Counted from the first letter of the stretch, positions 1 to 9,405 are shown. The stretch is DNA of 64,000 nucleotides from Sphingobium sp. (GCA_017744605.1 JAGIAZ010000015.1:1-64000); one strand, 5' to 3'. Notes: a model not told the origin generated them from the sequence alone. Numbers and translations are program-made.

Positions 1-719
1 TCGCCAAGCGGTCGCTCGTCCGGCCAGCGCAACAAAGGATCGGCAAGGATCGTCACCGTTCCGCCCGCCTTCACCCAATCATCGAGCGCGACAAGCTCCG
101 TGGGCGCAAGCAGCCTCGGCTGGATCAGCAACAGATGCGCCACGCCGTGCAACGTCGTGACATTAAGCAGGTCGATGGGTTGCGCCCACCAGCGCTTTTG
201 AAGTCCTTCCACGAGCGGTGCACGCTGTCCAACGCCGTGCAGGACGCTCCCCTTTCCCTGCTCCTGCGCGAACAGAGGCAATGCCGACATCACACGCACA
301 TCGGCGCCCGCCACTTTCACCGGGCTGCCTTCCAGCTGATACAGCCCGTAACGCATGCCACCGAACAACCCCAGGCCGACGATTGCGGCGAGCCACCATC
401 CGCGCCGCACGATCCCGAGCGCTAGTGCTCCCATGGCGAGCAGCGCCGCCAGCAGCGCAAGCCGAACCGACGGCGGGACGCTCGCGGAAAGGACGACGAC
501 CAGTGCAGGCGGCAGCGCAACGAGCGCCCATTGCCAGGCCGCGCGGTGCATCCCCGCGCCTCCGGCGAGCCGCATCACGACCAGCGCCGCAAAACCCGGC
601 AACAGCCAGTCCAACGGCTCGAAGCGGCCATAATCGAGGAGCGTCGGGGCAAGGCCGCCAAAAAGGCTGGTGACAGCACAAAGCGCCGGCAGCAGCGCCG
701 ATAACCAGCGCCGCATCAT
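1..719 (-). CDS. GldG-like membrane protein, 3' end missing
   Basis: Reading leftwards from ATG at 719, an open frame runs off the left edge of the window (about 239 codons seen). The first 110 or so residues are very hydrophobic and form about four membrane helices. The part after that holds AHLLLIQPRLLAPTELVA and then a VKAGGTVTILADP segment, which resembles the soluble GldG / ABC_transp_aux domain of gliding-type ABC transporter accessory proteins. In sphingomonads such proteins usually sit next to an ABC permease and ATPase; those would lie left of the window. It starts 25 bp after the small membrane protein at 745-1080 and may be co-transcribed with it. The family call is an inference from a short stretch. 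Confidence 0.6.
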   Translation of the reverse strand, partial: MMRRWLSALLPALCAVTSLFGGLAPTLLDYGRFEPLDWLLPGFAALVVMRLAGGAGMHRAAWQWALVALPPALVVVLSASVPPSVRLALLAALLAMGALALGIVRRGWWLAAIVGLGLFGGMRYGLYQLEGSPVKVAGADVRVMSALPLFAQEQGKGSVLHGVGQRAPLVEGLQKRWWAQPIDLLNVTTLHGVAHLLLIQPRLLAPTELVALDDWVKAGGTVTILADPLLRWPDERPLG

Positions 720-744
720 GACCACTCCCGACAAGCGCGGGAAA

Positions 745-1080
745 TCAGTGTTGCTGCTCGCGCTTTTTGGGATCCTGGTCCATCGGCTTGGAGAGGCGCG
801 GATCTGGCTCGAGGTCCGGGACGGACGGCCCAACGGACTGGTCGCTCTTGGGCGTGACGCCGAGATCCTCGAGCGTCTCCGTCGTCGTCCCGTTGGTCGT
901 GCCGGCGTCGGCCGCCGCCTGCCCGCTCACAGTCAGCGTCTGCGTTGCCTCGGGCCGAACCGTCTTCACGATGATATTGGCGAAGGCCACCATCAGCAGC
1001 ACGCCACCAAGGCCAATGAGGCCGACCTGCACCCGCTGGACCGTCTCACGACGATTCGGCGTCTCGCTCTGCTCTGCCAT
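745..1080 (-). CDS. small single-pass membrane protein, unknown function
   Basis: 111 residues starting at MAEQSETPNRRETVQR. A polar N-terminus is followed by one membrane helix at about residues 18-40 (VGLIGLGGVLLMVAFAN), then a Thr/Gly-rich and acidic, probably periplasmic tail ending in a charged segment. It carries no enzyme motif. A longer frame is open upstream, but it would run into the cysteine synthase gene; the Met at 1080 sits just before the first plausible protein-like sequence. It lies 47 bp downstream of cysK on the same strand, so it may be the second gene of that transcript. Function not recognised. Confidence 0.6.
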   Translation of the reverse strand: MAEQSETPNRRETVQRVQVGLIGLGGVLLMVAFANIIVKTVRPEATQTLTVSGQAAADAGTTNGTTTETLEDLGVTPKSDQSVGPSVPDLEPDPRLSKPMDQDPKKREQQH

Positions 1081-1127
1081 ATCGGTCACTCCAGGGCTCA
1101 GCCTCGCCGCCTGCCCGTTCCCGACAT

Positions 1128-2117
1128 TCAATCTGCCAGCCAGGGAAAGGGCGTCAAGCCTTTCGAGACCAGCCAGTCGCGATTGTACAGCGTCGAAAGA
1201 TAGCGCAGGCCCGTGTCGCACAGCATCGTGACGATGCGGCTGCCGGGCCCGAGCTTGCGGCCAAGCTCGATGGCGCCCGCGACATTGATGCCGCTCGACA
1301 GGCCGAGGCAAAGCCCCTCCTCGGCAAGCAGCCGCTCGACCCAGACCATGCCCTCGGCATCCGAGACGCGGAATTGGGTGTCGATCGGTGCGCCTTCGAG
1401 ATTTGCGGTGATGCGGCTCTGACCGATGCCTTCAGCCACCGAACTGCCTTCGGCCTTCAGCTCGCCATGCGCATAATAATTGTAGAGCGCCGCGCCATAG
1501 GGATCGGTGAGCGCGATCGTTACTGCCTCGCTCTTCTGCTTGAGCCCGAGACCCACGCCCGCAATCGTGCCGCCCGTGCCGGCGCTGCAGGTGAACCCGT
1601 CGATTCGGCCTTCCATCTGCGCCCAGATTTCCTCGGACGTGCCGATGATATGCGCCTTGCGGTTGGCGATGTTGTCGAACTGGTTGGCCCAGATCGCGTT
1701 GGGCGTTTCCTCGGCGATGCGGCGCGAGGTGTGCACGAAATGGCCGGGATTGGAGAAAGGCGCGGCGGGAACGGTGACCAGCTCGGCGCCCAGCGCGCGC
1801 AGCGTGTCCATCTTCTCGCGGCTCTGCGTCTCGGGCATCACGATGATCGACTTGTAGCCCTTGGCATTGGCGACCAGCGCGATACCGATGCCTGTATTGC
1901 CCGCCGTGCCCTCGACGATGGTGCCGCCGGGCTGGAGCTGCCCTTTTTCCTCGGCGTCGTTGATGATGTAGAGCGCGGCGCGGTCCTTGATGGATGCGCC
2001 GGGATTGGTGAACTCGCACTTGCCGAAGATTTCCGCGCCGCTGGCTTCGGACGGTCCGGCGAGACGGACAAGCGGCGTGTTGCCGATGAGGGCCAATGTA
2101 TCCTGGGCGATGGTCAT
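1128..2117 (-). CDS. cysK: cysteine synthase A family PLP enzyme
   Basis: 329 residues, the usual CysK length. The PLP lysine is K44 in NPGASIKDRAA, and a phosphate-binding SAGTGGT loop lies at about 178-184. The family makes cysteine from O-acetylserine and sulfide in the cytosol. The substrate loop reads EGTAGNTGIG (about 69-78) where classical CysK has TSGNTG. This Ser-to-Ala form, with the preceding EG, is typical of a side branch that includes eukaryotic and mycobacterial enzymes reported to act as cysteine desulfhydrases, so breakdown rather than synthesis of cysteine is possible. The start at 2117 fits the family N-terminus. It is followed on the same strand by the small membrane protein at 745-1080. 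Confidence 0.85.
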   Translation of the reverse strand: MTIAQDTLALIGNTPLVRLAGPSEASGAEIFGKCEFTNPGASIKDRAALYIINDAEEKGQLQPGGTIVEGTAGNTGIGIALVANAKGYKSIIVMPETQSREKMDTLRALGAELVTVPAAPFSNPGHFVHTSRRIAEETPNAIWANQFDNIANRKAHIIGTSEEIWAQMEGRIDGFTCSAGTGGTIAGVGLGLKQKSEAVTIALTDPYGAALYNYYAHGELKAEGSSVAEGIGQSRITANLEGAPIDTQFRVSDAEGMVWVERLLAEEGLCLGLSSGINVAGAIELGRKLGPGSRIVTMLCDTGLRYLSTLYNRDWLVSKGLTPFPWLAD

Positions 2118-2190
2118 GGCATGAGACCTATGAAGCCGTAGACAAGCTTACAAGCAAAGAGATTTGCGCGAGGCCCAAGCGCAGGTTGCA

Positions 2191-2991
2191 CTATTCCGCA
2201 GCCTTCACGATCGCGGTTTCTGCCGCCTCGGCCTTCTCTTCGGCTGCCTTGCGCCGGTCGGTGAACCAGATCGCGATGAGCGTGAATTCGTAGAGCAGCA
2301 CCAGCGGGATCGCGAGCATGATCATCGATAGCGCATCGGGCGGCGTGATGGCGGCCGCCACGATCGCGGCACCGACGATTACATAGCGGCGGGCTGCCAC
2401 GAGCTGCGCGCGGCTGAGAATGCCTGCGCGGTTGAGCAGCATCACCAGCACCGGCAACAGGAACGAGACGCCGAAGGCAAGAATGAACTGCATGACGAGG
2501 CTGAGATAGGCGTCGACGCTGGGCAGCGCCTCGAGCTGGACGCCGCCGAGCTGCCCCTGAAACTTCAGGAAAAAATGGAACGCCGCCGGCATGACCCCGT
2601 AATAAGCGAGGCTCGCGCCCATCAGGAACAGGACGGGCGTCGCCAGCAGGAACGGCAGCAGCGCCTTCTTCTCCTTGGCATAGAGGCCCGGCGCGACGAA
2701 TGCCCAGAGCTGGTTCGCGATGATCGGGAACGAGACGAAGAAGCCGCCGAACACAGCGATCTTCACCTGCACGAAGAAGGCCTCGTAGAGCTTGGTGTAG
2801 ACCAGCTTGCCGCCGGCCCCACCATAGCCGCTCTTCAGCGGCGCGACGAGGAATGCAAGGATGTGATCCGCGAAATAGAAGCAGAGCCCGCCCGTGACGA
2901 TCATGGCATAGATGCAGTAGAGCAGGCGCTTCCGGAGTTCGATCAGGTGATCGAGCAGCGGCGCCTTGCTCTCGTCGATATCGCGCATCAT
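2191..2991 (-). CDS. tatC: Sec-independent protein translocase TatC
   Basis: 266 residues with the six-helix TatC pattern. It begins with MRDIDESKAPLLDHLIELR, the conserved N-terminal segment that binds the twin-arginine signal, and ends in an Ala/Glu-rich cytosolic tail. TatC is the inner-membrane receptor that moves folded proteins with TatA and TatB. The start overlaps the tatB stop by 4 bp (ATGA), so the genes are translationally coupled. At least one candidate Tat substrate is present in the window: the carboxylesterase at 49260-50870, with an SRRTFLA signal. Confidence 0.96.
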   Translation of the reverse strand: MMRDIDESKAPLLDHLIELRKRLLYCIYAMIVTGGLCFYFADHILAFLVAPLKSGYGGAGGKLVYTKLYEAFFVQVKIAVFGGFFVSFPIIANQLWAFVAPGLYAKEKKALLPFLLATPVLFLMGASLAYYGVMPAAFHFFLKFQGQLGGVQLEALPSVDAYLSLVMQFILAFGVSFLLPVLVMLLNRAGILSRAQLVAARRYVIVGAAIVAAAITPPDALSMIMLAIPLVLLYEFTLIAIWFTDRRKAAEEKAEAAETAIVKAAE

Positions 2992-3425
2992 GCGGCTGCG
3001 TCCTTGCCGGGCACGACAGCCGGATCGGGGGCCGGCTCCGCCGCCGCGACCGCTTCGGCCCGCGGCGTCTGCGACTGCTTCACGGCCTCGACCAGAGGAT
3101 CGATTGGCGCGGTCGCCTCATGCACAACATCCGGTGCGGACTCAGCCTCGGATTGCCCCTCGACCAGCTGTTTCTCGGTCATTTCGGGCTGCGGATGCTC
3201 GGCCATGATCCGCTCATTTTCCCTGGCCCACTGCTTCTGCAATTCCTCGAGTTCCGCCTCACGGACCATCGCGTCGATACCGGTGCGGAAATGGCGCGCC
3301 ATGGCCCGCGCCTGCCCGACAACCTTGCCGACCATGTACAGCGCGCGCGGCAAATCCTTCGGGCCGATCACGACGACCGCGATCACCACGATCAGCAGCA
3401 GTTCGGTTGAATCGATGCCAAACAC
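2988..3425 (-). CDS. tatB: Sec-independent protein translocase TatB
   Basis: 145 residues. The short N-terminal membrane helix (about 5-21, ELLLIVVIAVVVIGPKDLP) with the FGI start and GPK/DLP hinge is the TatB signature. It is followed by an amphipathic helix and a long charged tail, then a Pro/Ala-rich end. TatB forms the signal-recognition complex with TatC. It lies between tatA and tatC, overlaps tatC by 4 bp, and sits 33 bp downstream of tatA. Confidence 0.94.
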   Translation of the reverse strand: MFGIDSTELLLIVVIAVVVIGPKDLPRALYMVGKVVGQARAMARHFRTGIDAMVREAELEELQKQWARENERIMAEHPQPEMTEKQLVEGQSEAESAPDVVHEATAPIDPLVEAVKQSQTPRAEAVAAAEPAPDPAVVPGKDAAA

Positions 3426-3458
3426 TAATCGCCCTTCCGTGCGGCGGCGGCGCGGGGT

Positions 3459-3698
3459 TTAGCCGTCGAGCTTCTGCTCGTCCTTGGTTTTCGACTGCTC
3501 GACGGTCTCGCCGCGCTGCTCGATGCGCTGCGCCGGCTTTGCGGGCGGCACATCGTCGCTGTCGTCGGCCATGCCCTTCTTGAAGCTCTTGATGCCCTTG
3601 GCAACGTCGCCCATCAGGCCCGAGACCCGGCCACCGCCGAACAGCAGCACGATCACGAGAACGATCAGAATCCAGTGAATGGGAGAAAACGAACCCAT
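3459..3698 (-). CDS. tatA: Sec-independent protein translocase TatA
   Basis: 79 residues: an N-terminal helix at about 7-22 ([16 protein letters not shown]), then the Gly hinge and amphipathic helix [14 protein letters not shown] that defines TatA/E, then a charged tail. TatA polymerises to form the translocation pore. It is the first tat gene of a run tatA-tatB-tatC and lies 26 bp after scpB, so it is probably part of a long transcript that starts further upstream. Confidence 0.94.
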   Translation of the reverse strand: MGSFSPIHWILIVLVIVLLFGGGRVSGLMGDVAKGIKSFKKGMADDSDDVPPAKPAQRIEQRGETVEQSKTKDEQKLDG

Positions 3699-3724
3699 CT
3701 ATCAATCTCCTTGAGATGCCTTAA

Positions 3725-4348
3725 CTAGGCTTCGTCTTCCTCATTTTCCAGAGCAGATTGCGCGTCCTCGGCTTCGCCCGTCGCTTCCCCCGTCGCTTCC
3801 CCCATCTCTTCCATCGCCATGTCGATCGGATCGAGCAGCCCGGCGGCGCGCAAATCGTCGATGCCGGGCAGATCGCGGCGCGACGCCAGGCCGAAATGCG
3901 TCAGGAAGTCGGGCGTGGTCACATAGATGAGCGGGCGGCCCGGCACCTCGCGGCGGCCGGCGGGGCGAATCCAGCCCGACTCCATGAGCACGTCGAGCGT
4001 GCCCTTGGCGACCTGCACGCCGCGAATGGCCTCGATCTCGGCGCGGCTCACCGGCTCGTGATAGGCAATGATGGCCAGCGTTTCGACCGCTGCGCGCGAC
4101 AGCTTGCGCGGCTCCTCGCGCTCGCGGCGCAGGATGTGCGCCAGATCCGGCGCGGTCTGGAAATGCCAGCGGCTTCCCCGTTCGACCAGTTCGATGCCAC
4201 GCCCGGCATAATGATCGGCAAGCACCGCAAGATGCGGCACCACGCTTTCCTCAATGCCGGCGGCGCGGCCGATTTCGGCCAGCGTCAGCGGCTCCTCCGC
4301 TGCGAACAGAACCGCCTCGACCAGCCGGACGGACGCATCGCCGCTCAT
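3725..4348 (-). CDS. scpB: segregation and condensation protein B
   Basis: 207 residues. Tandem winged-helix domains are recognisable from RLVEAVLFAAEEPLTLAEI at the start and from LSRAAVETLAIIAYHEPVSR and IRGVQVAKGTLDVL in the second half. The C-terminus is acidic and unstructured. ScpB binds ScpA and the SMC ATPase to form the bacterial condensin that organises and separates chromosomes. The ATG overlaps the scpA stop by 4 bp. Confidence 0.95.
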   Translation of the reverse strand: MSGDASVRLVEAVLFAAEEPLTLAEIGRAAGIEESVVPHLAVLADHYAGRGIELVERGSRWHFQTAPDLAHILRREREEPRKLSRAAVETLAIIAYHEPVSRAEIEAIRGVQVAKGTLDVLMESGWIRPAGRREVPGRPLIYVTTPDFLTHFGLASRRDLPGIDDLRAAGLLDPIDMAMEEMGEATGEATGEAEDAQSALENEEDEA

Positions 4349-5172
4349 GCCCGTACTCCGGAGGCGGCCTTGAGATAGAGCGGCGCGAAGATCGCATCCT
4401 GCTGCAGCTCGACCTTGCCGAGCCGTGTCAGCTCCAGCGCCGCGACGAAGCTGCTGGCAAGGGCCGAACGACGAAGCGCGGGATCGGTCGTTTCAGGCAG
4501 AAAGCTCTCCAGCTCCGCCCAGTCGAGCCGGGCGCCGATGAGCCGGGAAACGCGCTCCAACGCCGCATCCAGCGTCATGACGGCACGGCGCGCGACGATA
4601 TGGACGCGCGGCGCCGTGCGTGCCTTCACTCGCCCATAAGCCTGGATGAGGTCGAACAGGCTCGCCTGCCACAGGAAGGCACGCGGACGATGCAGCCCTT
4701 CGGGATGTGGACGGCGGAACACGTCGCGGCCGACACGGTCTCGCGCCATGAGCCGCGCGCCCGCCTCGCGCATCGCCCCGAGCCGCTGGAGCCGCAGATG
4801 CAGGCGGAGCGCCAGCTCTTCGGGCGACGGATCGGGCTGCTCTTCCTTCGGCAGCAGCAGCGCGGATTTCAGATAAGCGAGCCAGGCGGCCATGACGAGA
4901 TAGTCGGCGGCCAGCTCCAGCCGCAGCGCCCGCGCCTCCTCGATGAACTTGAGATATTGCGCGACCAGCGCGAGGATCGAGATTTCGCGGAGATCCACCT
5001 TCTGCGTGCGCGCCAGCGCGAGCAGCAGGTCGAGCGGGCCTTCCCAGCTTTCGACGCTGATCGTGAGGATTTCGTCCTCGTTCGCGCGGCGCGCCGGCTG
5101 GTCCCAATCATCGTCGCCGAGCAGGTTTTCGAGGTCTGGAGCGTTGTCGTCCGGGAGACTCGGCGCGTTCAT
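4345..5172 (-). CDS. scpA: segregation and condensation protein A
   Basis: 275 residues starting MNAPSLPDDNAPDLENL. The frame is open for another 420 bases upstream, but that extension is antisense-like sequence over nagZ; the Met at 5172 overlaps the nagZ stop by 4 bp and is the natural start. The ScpA kleisin signature WEGPLDLLLALARTQKVDL, with a following YLVMAAWLAYLKSALLLP segment, is clear. ScpA is the kleisin that bridges the SMC heads with ScpB bound. It is coupled to scpB downstream. Confidence 0.93.
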   Translation of the reverse strand: MNAPSLPDDNAPDLENLLGDDDWDQPARRANEDEILTISVESWEGPLDLLLALARTQKVDLREISILALVAQYLKFIEEARALRLELAADYLVMAAWLAYLKSALLLPKEEQPDPSPEELALRLHLRLQRLGAMREAGARLMARDRVGRDVFRRPHPEGLHRPRAFLWQASLFDLIQAYGRVKARTAPRVHIVARRAVMTLDAALERVSRLIGARLDWAELESFLPETTDPALRRSALASSFVAALELTRLGKVELQQDAIFAPLYLKAASGVRA

Positions 5173-6182
5173 ACCAGACCTTGCTGGAGCAGCAGGTCGC
5201 GCGTTGCAAGGGCCTCGTCCAGCGTCCAGTCGTCCGGCCCCGCCGCGATCGTTTTCATCGCCCGGTCGAGCCGTTCCCGACTCCTGTCGCTCATTTCCGG
5301 CAAGCGCGCCGCCGTCGCCGCCATCTCGTCCATCCGGCCCCAGCAATTGAGCGCCAGATCGCAGCCCGCCGCAACCACCGCCTCGGCCAATTCGTCCGCC
5401 GGGCCGTTCAGAGCTTTCATGTCGAGATCGTCGGACATCAGGAGGCCGTCGAAGCCGATGGCGCCGCGAATGATGCCCCCGATGACCGTAGGCGAAAGGC
5501 TGGCCGGGCGTTCCGCATCCCAGGCCGTGTAGACGATATGGGCGGTCATGCCGGCCGGCGCCCGGTCGAGCGAACGGAAAGGCGCCATGTCCCATTCGAG
5601 GTCCGTGGCATCGGCTATGACGGTCGGGAGCGCCTTGTGGCTGTCGACCATCGCCCGGCCATGACCCGGCATATGTTTGACGATGCCGACCACGCCGCCG
5701 GCCCGCAGCCCGTCGAGCGTCGCCCGCCCGAGTGCGGCGACGCGCATCGGCTCCGCGCCGAAGCTGCGGTCGCCGACGATCTCGCTGGCGTCGGGCTGGC
5801 GCACGTCGAGCACCGGTGCGGCATTGGCGGTGATGCCGACGTCATGGAGGATGCCGCCGAGCGCGCGGCCATTGCAGCGTGCCGCCTCAATCGCGCTGGA
5901 AGGTGCGCGCTCGTAGAGGGCGTCGAAGCGGGCGGCGGGCGGGAATTCCGGCCAGAGCGGCGGCTTCATGCGCGCCACGCGTCCGCCTTCCTGGTCGATC
6001 ATGATGAAGAGATCCTGCCGCCCGGCAATTTCGCGCAATTGGTCGGTCAGCGCGCGCAGCTGCTCCGCATCGCGAATATTCCGACTGAAGAGGATGTAGC
6101 CGGCCGGGTCGCATGCCGCGAACAACGCCCGCTCTTCCGCGCTGACAGTCTCCCCGGCGAGGCCAAAGATCGCCGGAAGCAC
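5169..6182 (-). CDS. nagZ: beta-N-acetylhexosaminidase NagZ (GH3)
   Basis: 337 residues, the normal size for single-domain GH3 NagZ. Seen motifs are IDQEGGRVARM (about 62-72), KHMPGHGRA (K169, H170) followed by the flexible-loop DSH (180-182) that carries the acid/base pair of NagZ, and MSDDLDM with the nucleophilic aspartate. NagZ acts in the cytosol in peptidoglycan recycling, removing GlcNAc from GlcNAc-anhydromuropeptides. It is only 3 bp from the SPOR protein upstream and is coupled to scpA downstream. Confidence 0.95.
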   Translation of the reverse strand: MLPAIFGLAGETVSAEERALFAACDPAGYILFSRNIRDAEQLRALTDQLREIAGRQDLFIMIDQEGGRVARMKPPLWPEFPPAARFDALYERAPSSAIEAARCNGRALGGILHDVGITANAAPVLDVRQPDASEIVGDRSFGAEPMRVAALGRATLDGLRAGGVVGIVKHMPGHGRAMVDSHKALPTVIADATDLEWDMAPFRSLDRAPAGMTAHIVYTAWDAERPASLSPTVIGGIIRGAIGFDGLLMSDDLDMKALNGPADELAEAVVAAGCDLALNCWGRMDEMAATAARLPEMSDRSRERLDRAMKTIAAGPDDWTLDEALATRDLLLQQGLV

Positions 6183-6185
6183 GGC

Positions 6186-6905
6186 TCAGGGCACCACGAA
6201 GCAGTTTTCGCCGGCCACGCGCAGGCGGCCGCAGAGCGCAGCGGCCGCGGCCCGGTCGGCAGCGCCGAGGCGCAAGCGGTAGAGCGTCTTGCCGGGAACC
6301 GGTTCGACGGCATGTCTGGTTCCCGCAAGATCGTCGAAGCGCTTGACCAGCCGCTTGAATGCCTCGTCCGCAATGGCCTTGCTGTTATATGCGCCGATCT
6401 GGACGCGCGCGCCGCCAAGCGACGGCGCAGGCGCCGGCGTAGCGGGCGTCGCTTCGGGCTTGGCTGTCGGCGCCGGCTTGGCTGCAGGCTTGGGCTCGGG
6501 CTTGACCGCCTCGGTCATCGGCACTTCCGGCGCCTTGGTGGGGTCGATGCGCCCAGAGCTGTTTCCGCCCGAGCTCGCCTCGAAGGCCGCATCGCCCTCG
6601 CCTTCGAAGTTCTTGCCCTCGACGTCATATTTCCTGGCTTCGGCCGAGTTTGCCGGGATCTTGTAGGTCTCGCGGTCCGGCGTGACCATGGTCGCTTCGC
6701 CGCCGGGCGTGCCGCCCGATATATTGTGCTTCAGCCACCAGCCACCGCCGATGATGATGCCGAGCAGGATGAGGCCGAGGACGACCAGGCCGATGATCTT
6801 CTGGATGGGAGCGGACCGATATTCCTCGATCGGCTCAGCCGGCTCGAGCCAAGGCAAACGGTCACGATCTTCTGCCAGGAATCCGTCGCCATCGTCCCCC
6901 GTCAT
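6186..6905 (-). CDS. SPOR-domain membrane protein
   Basis: 239 residues from the Met at 6905, whose ATG shares a base with the argS stop (TGATG). An acidic cytosolic N-terminus is followed by one membrane helix at about 38-60 (IIGLVVLGLILLGIIIGGG), a long Pro/Ala/Lys linker in the periplasm, and a C-terminal SPOR domain (RVQIGAYNSKAIADEAFKRL onwards) of about 70 residues. SPOR domains bind denuded glycan strands at the division septum, so this is a likely cell-division or cell-wall protein. Its position between argS and nagZ is standard in sphingomonads. Confidence 0.88.
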   Translation of the reverse strand: MTGDDGDGFLAEDRDRLPWLEPAEPIEEYRSAPIQKIIGLVVLGLILLGIIIGGGWWLKHNISGGTPGGEATMVTPDRETYKIPANSAEARKYDVEGKNFEGEGDAAFEASSGGNSSGRIDPTKAPEVPMTEAVKPEPKPAAKPAPTAKPEATPATPAPAPSLGGARVQIGAYNSKAIADEAFKRLVKRFDDLAGTRHAVEPVPGKTLYRLRLGAADRAAAAALCGRLRVAGENCFVVP

Positions 6906-8635
6906 CAGTTCATCTCCTCCAGCGCCGCAACCCCCATCAGCGCGAGACCGTTCCTGATAACCTGACCGACGCACGCGCTCAAGAAGAGCCGCGCTGCTGT
7001 TATGTCCGCCCTGTCGGCCAGGATCACGCGCCGCTGGACATCGTCATTACCCGCGTTCCACCAGCCGTGGAAGGCGGCCGCCAGATCGTAGAGATAGAAG
7101 GCGATACGGTGCGGCTCGCGGGCCTGCGCCGCACCTTCGACGATGCGCGGGAAGTTTGCGAGAGTCCTCGCCAGCGCCAGTTCCTCCTCGCCCAGCAGCG
7201 CGAGGTCGGGCGCGGGCAGGCCGTCCGGGAACGTCTCCTTCACACGCCGCGCCAGCGACGAAATGCGCGCATGGGCATATTGCACGTAGAAGACCGGATT
7301 GTCCTTCGACGCCTCGACCACCTTGGCGAAGTCGAAATCCATCTGCGCGTCGGCCTTGCGAGTCAGCATGGTGAAGCGCACCACGTCCTTGCCGACCTCG
7401 TTCACCACATCGGCGAGCGTCACGAAATTGCCCGAGCGCTTGCTCATCTTGACCGGCTCGCCGTCGCGCAGCAGCCGCACCATTTGCACGAGCTTGACGT
7501 CGAACCGCACCTTGCCCTCGGTGAGCGCCGCGACCGCGGCCGTAATGCGCTTCACGGTGCCGGCATGGTCCGCGCCCCAGATGTCGATCATCTGGTCCGC
7601 GTTCTGGGCCTTCTGATAATGATAGGCCATGTCGGCGCCGAAATAGGTCCAGCTGCCGTCCGACTTCTTGATCGGCCGGTCCTGGTCATCACCGAACTTC
7701 GTCGAACGGAACAGCGGCAGCTCCACCGGCTCCCAATCCTCGGGCGTCTCGCCCTTGGGCGCCTCGAGCATGCCGTCATAGACGAGATCGTGCGCGCGCA
7801 GCCACTGCTCCGCGATCTCCGGCTTCTTCGCCGCCTGCAGCTCCGCCTCGGACGAGAAGAGGTCGTGATGGATGCCGAGCAGCGCCAGGTCCGCCCTGAT
7901 CATCGCGAGCATCTCCGCGACCGCCGTCTTGCGGAACAGCGCGAGCCACTCGCTCTCCGGCGCGCCGATGAACCTGTCACCATATTCGGCCGCGAGCTTC
8001 CGGCCGACCGGAGCGAGATAGTCGCCCGGATAGAGCCCTTCCGGGATCTCGCCAATATCCTCGCCCAGCGCTTCGCGGTAGCGCAGGTGCGCCGAGCGGG
8101 CGAGCACATCGACCTGGCCGCCGGCATCGTTCACATAATATTCGCGCGTGACCTCGTGACCGACATATTCGAGCAATGCGGCAAGCGCATCGCCGACCAC
8201 CGCCCCCCGGCAATGGCCCATATGCATGGGGCCCGTCGGGTTGGCCGAGACATATTCGACATTGACGCGCACGCCCTTGCCCGCCTGCGAGCGGCCATAA
8301 GCGGCGGCCATGTCCGAAATCGTGCGCAGCTCGGCCTGCCATGTGCCCGGATCGAGCCGCAGGTTGATGAAGCCCGGTCCGGCGATCTCGACGCCCGTGA
8401 CATCCGCGATGCCGCGCAGCCGGGCCGCGATCAGCTCGGCGAGCGCGCGCGGATTGGTCGCGGCAGGCTTGGCCAGCACCATGGCGGCGTTGGTGGCCAT
8501 GTCGCCATGGCTCGGGTCGCGCGGCGGTTCGACGGTGACGGCCTTGCGATCGAGGCCAGCCGGCAGCTCGCCCGCCGCGACCATCTCGTCGAGCAGACCG
8601 TCCAGATGAGAGGAGAAACGCGAAAAAATGGACAC
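6905..8635 (-). CDS. argS: arginyl-tRNA synthetase
   Basis: 576 residues of class I ArgRS. The HIGH-type motif is HMGHCRG after ANPTGP, and the KMSKS-type motif is KMSKRSGNF. The N-terminal tRNA-binding domain and the C-terminal DALR anticodon domain (ISSLARRV through the end) are both present. It charges tRNA-Arg. It heads the leftward run argS-SPOR-nagZ-scpA-scpB-tatABC. Confidence 0.96.
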   Translation of the reverse strand: MSIFSRFSSHLDGLLDEMVAAGELPAGLDRKAVTVEPPRDPSHGDMATNAAMVLAKPAATNPRALAELIAARLRGIADVTGVEIAGPGFINLRLDPGTWQAELRTISDMAAAYGRSQAGKGVRVNVEYVSANPTGPMHMGHCRGAVVGDALAALLEYVGHEVTREYYVNDAGGQVDVLARSAHLRYREALGEDIGEIPEGLYPGDYLAPVGRKLAAEYGDRFIGAPESEWLALFRKTAVAEMLAMIRADLALLGIHHDLFSSEAELQAAKKPEIAEQWLRAHDLVYDGMLEAPKGETPEDWEPVELPLFRSTKFGDDQDRPIKKSDGSWTYFGADMAYHYQKAQNADQMIDIWGADHAGTVKRITAAVAALTEGKVRFDVKLVQMVRLLRDGEPVKMSKRSGNFVTLADVVNEVGKDVVRFTMLTRKADAQMDFDFAKVVEASKDNPVFYVQYAHARISSLARRVKETFPDGLPAPDLALLGEEELALARTLANFPRIVEGAAQAREPHRIAFYLYDLAAAFHGWWNAGNDDVQRRVILADRADITAARLFLSACVGQVIRNGLALMGVAALEEMN

Positions 8636-8652
8636 GGACGAACTTTCTTACA

Positions 8653-8748
8653 AAGCCCGTTCGCCCTGAGCCTGTCGAAGGGCCGTTCTTGTTCTTCTTG
8701 AAAAGAAGGAGGGCCTCGACACGCTCAGCCCGAACGGATTTACCGGGC
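8653..8748. repeat. intergenic hairpin repeat
   Basis: Between argS and the lipoprotein gene (both leftward). The left arm begins AAGCCCGTTCGCCCTGAGCC and the right arm ends with CTCAGCCCGAACGG and CGGGCTT, giving an imperfect long inverted repeat. A short inner hairpin (TTCTT/AAGAA) sits in the middle. The GCCCTGAGCCTGTCGAAGGG core is a recurring intergenic element in sphingomonads. It may act as a terminator or RNA-stability element. Confidence 0.6.
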
Positions 8749-9405
8749 TTAGCGGGTGATGTTGTACTTGAGCTGGTCCTGGGTCAGGTTGAAGCCCACG
8801 AGCAGCTCGAAGCTGGTTCGCTCGATGGCCTCCTTGACCTTGGGCTGGCTCAGCGGATCGTTGGCGGCGTCAGCACTACCCGCGCGGCGCGGCTTCGTGA
8901 TCAGCTGCTCGATGTCGGCCGGCAGCGAGGCCGCGCTCTTGTCGATGCGCGATGACGCCACGCCATAGGCCTCGGCCCGCAGGCCGCCTTCGGGGAACTG
9001 CAACTGGACGACGCCGATGCGCTTGGCGACCACCTGGGTCGCGCCGCGCACCACGGTCGAGAAATAAGGAAGCTGGACAACCCGCGCTGGCCCCGGATCA
9101 CGGCGGATCGCCGAGACCAGGAACGTTGCGTTGCTGATCAGCTTGCCATTGTCTTCGCGGCAGGTCGACTGGAGGCGCGAGATGCTCGCGGTCACATCGA
9201 TCGCCTCGGCCGTGCGGCTCGCCGGCGGATCGAACAATGTCACGTCGCCCGTATTGCCGGCAACGGCCACGATCGGGCAGGCCGAGCGGATCTGGATGAT
9301 GCCTTCGCCGGACGAGGAAATGTCGCCGCGATGGGCAGAGCATCCGGCGAGCAGAGCGCCGACGAGACCGGTGACGAGAAGCTTGTGAGAGGCGGAAATC
9401 CGCAA
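8749..9405 (-). CDS. predicted lipoprotein, unknown function
   Basis: 218 residues. The signal peptide ends in a lipobox, LVTGLVGALLAGCSA, with the lipidated Cys at about residue 22, so the protein is probably anchored in the outer membrane. The rest is a soluble domain with a Cys pair (CPIVAVAGNTG and STCRED) and no catalytic motif that I recognise. It lies downstream of argS but is separated from it by a hairpin repeat, and is divergent from ispH. Sphingomonad homologues are probably annotated hypothetical. Confidence 0.8.
   Translation of the reverse strand: MRISASHKLLVTGLVGALLAGCSAHRGDISSSGEGIIQIRSACPIVAVAGNTGDVTLFDPPASRTAEAIDVTASISRLQSTCREDNGKLISNATFLVSAIRRDPGPARVVQLPYFSTVVRGATQVVAKRIGVVQLQFPEGGLRAEAYGVASSRIDKSAASLPADIEQLITKPRRAGSADAANDPLSQPKVKEAIERTSFELLVGFNLTQDQLKYNITR

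Noticed and set aside
5173..5595. N-terminal extension of ScpA
   Set aside because: The frame is open upstream, but that part is antisense to nagZ and unlike any ScpA; the start overlapping the nagZ stop is better.
7067..8701. Rightward open frame of 544 codons opposite argS
   Set aside because: It mirrors the argS codons, runs into the intergenic repeat and has no recognisable domain.
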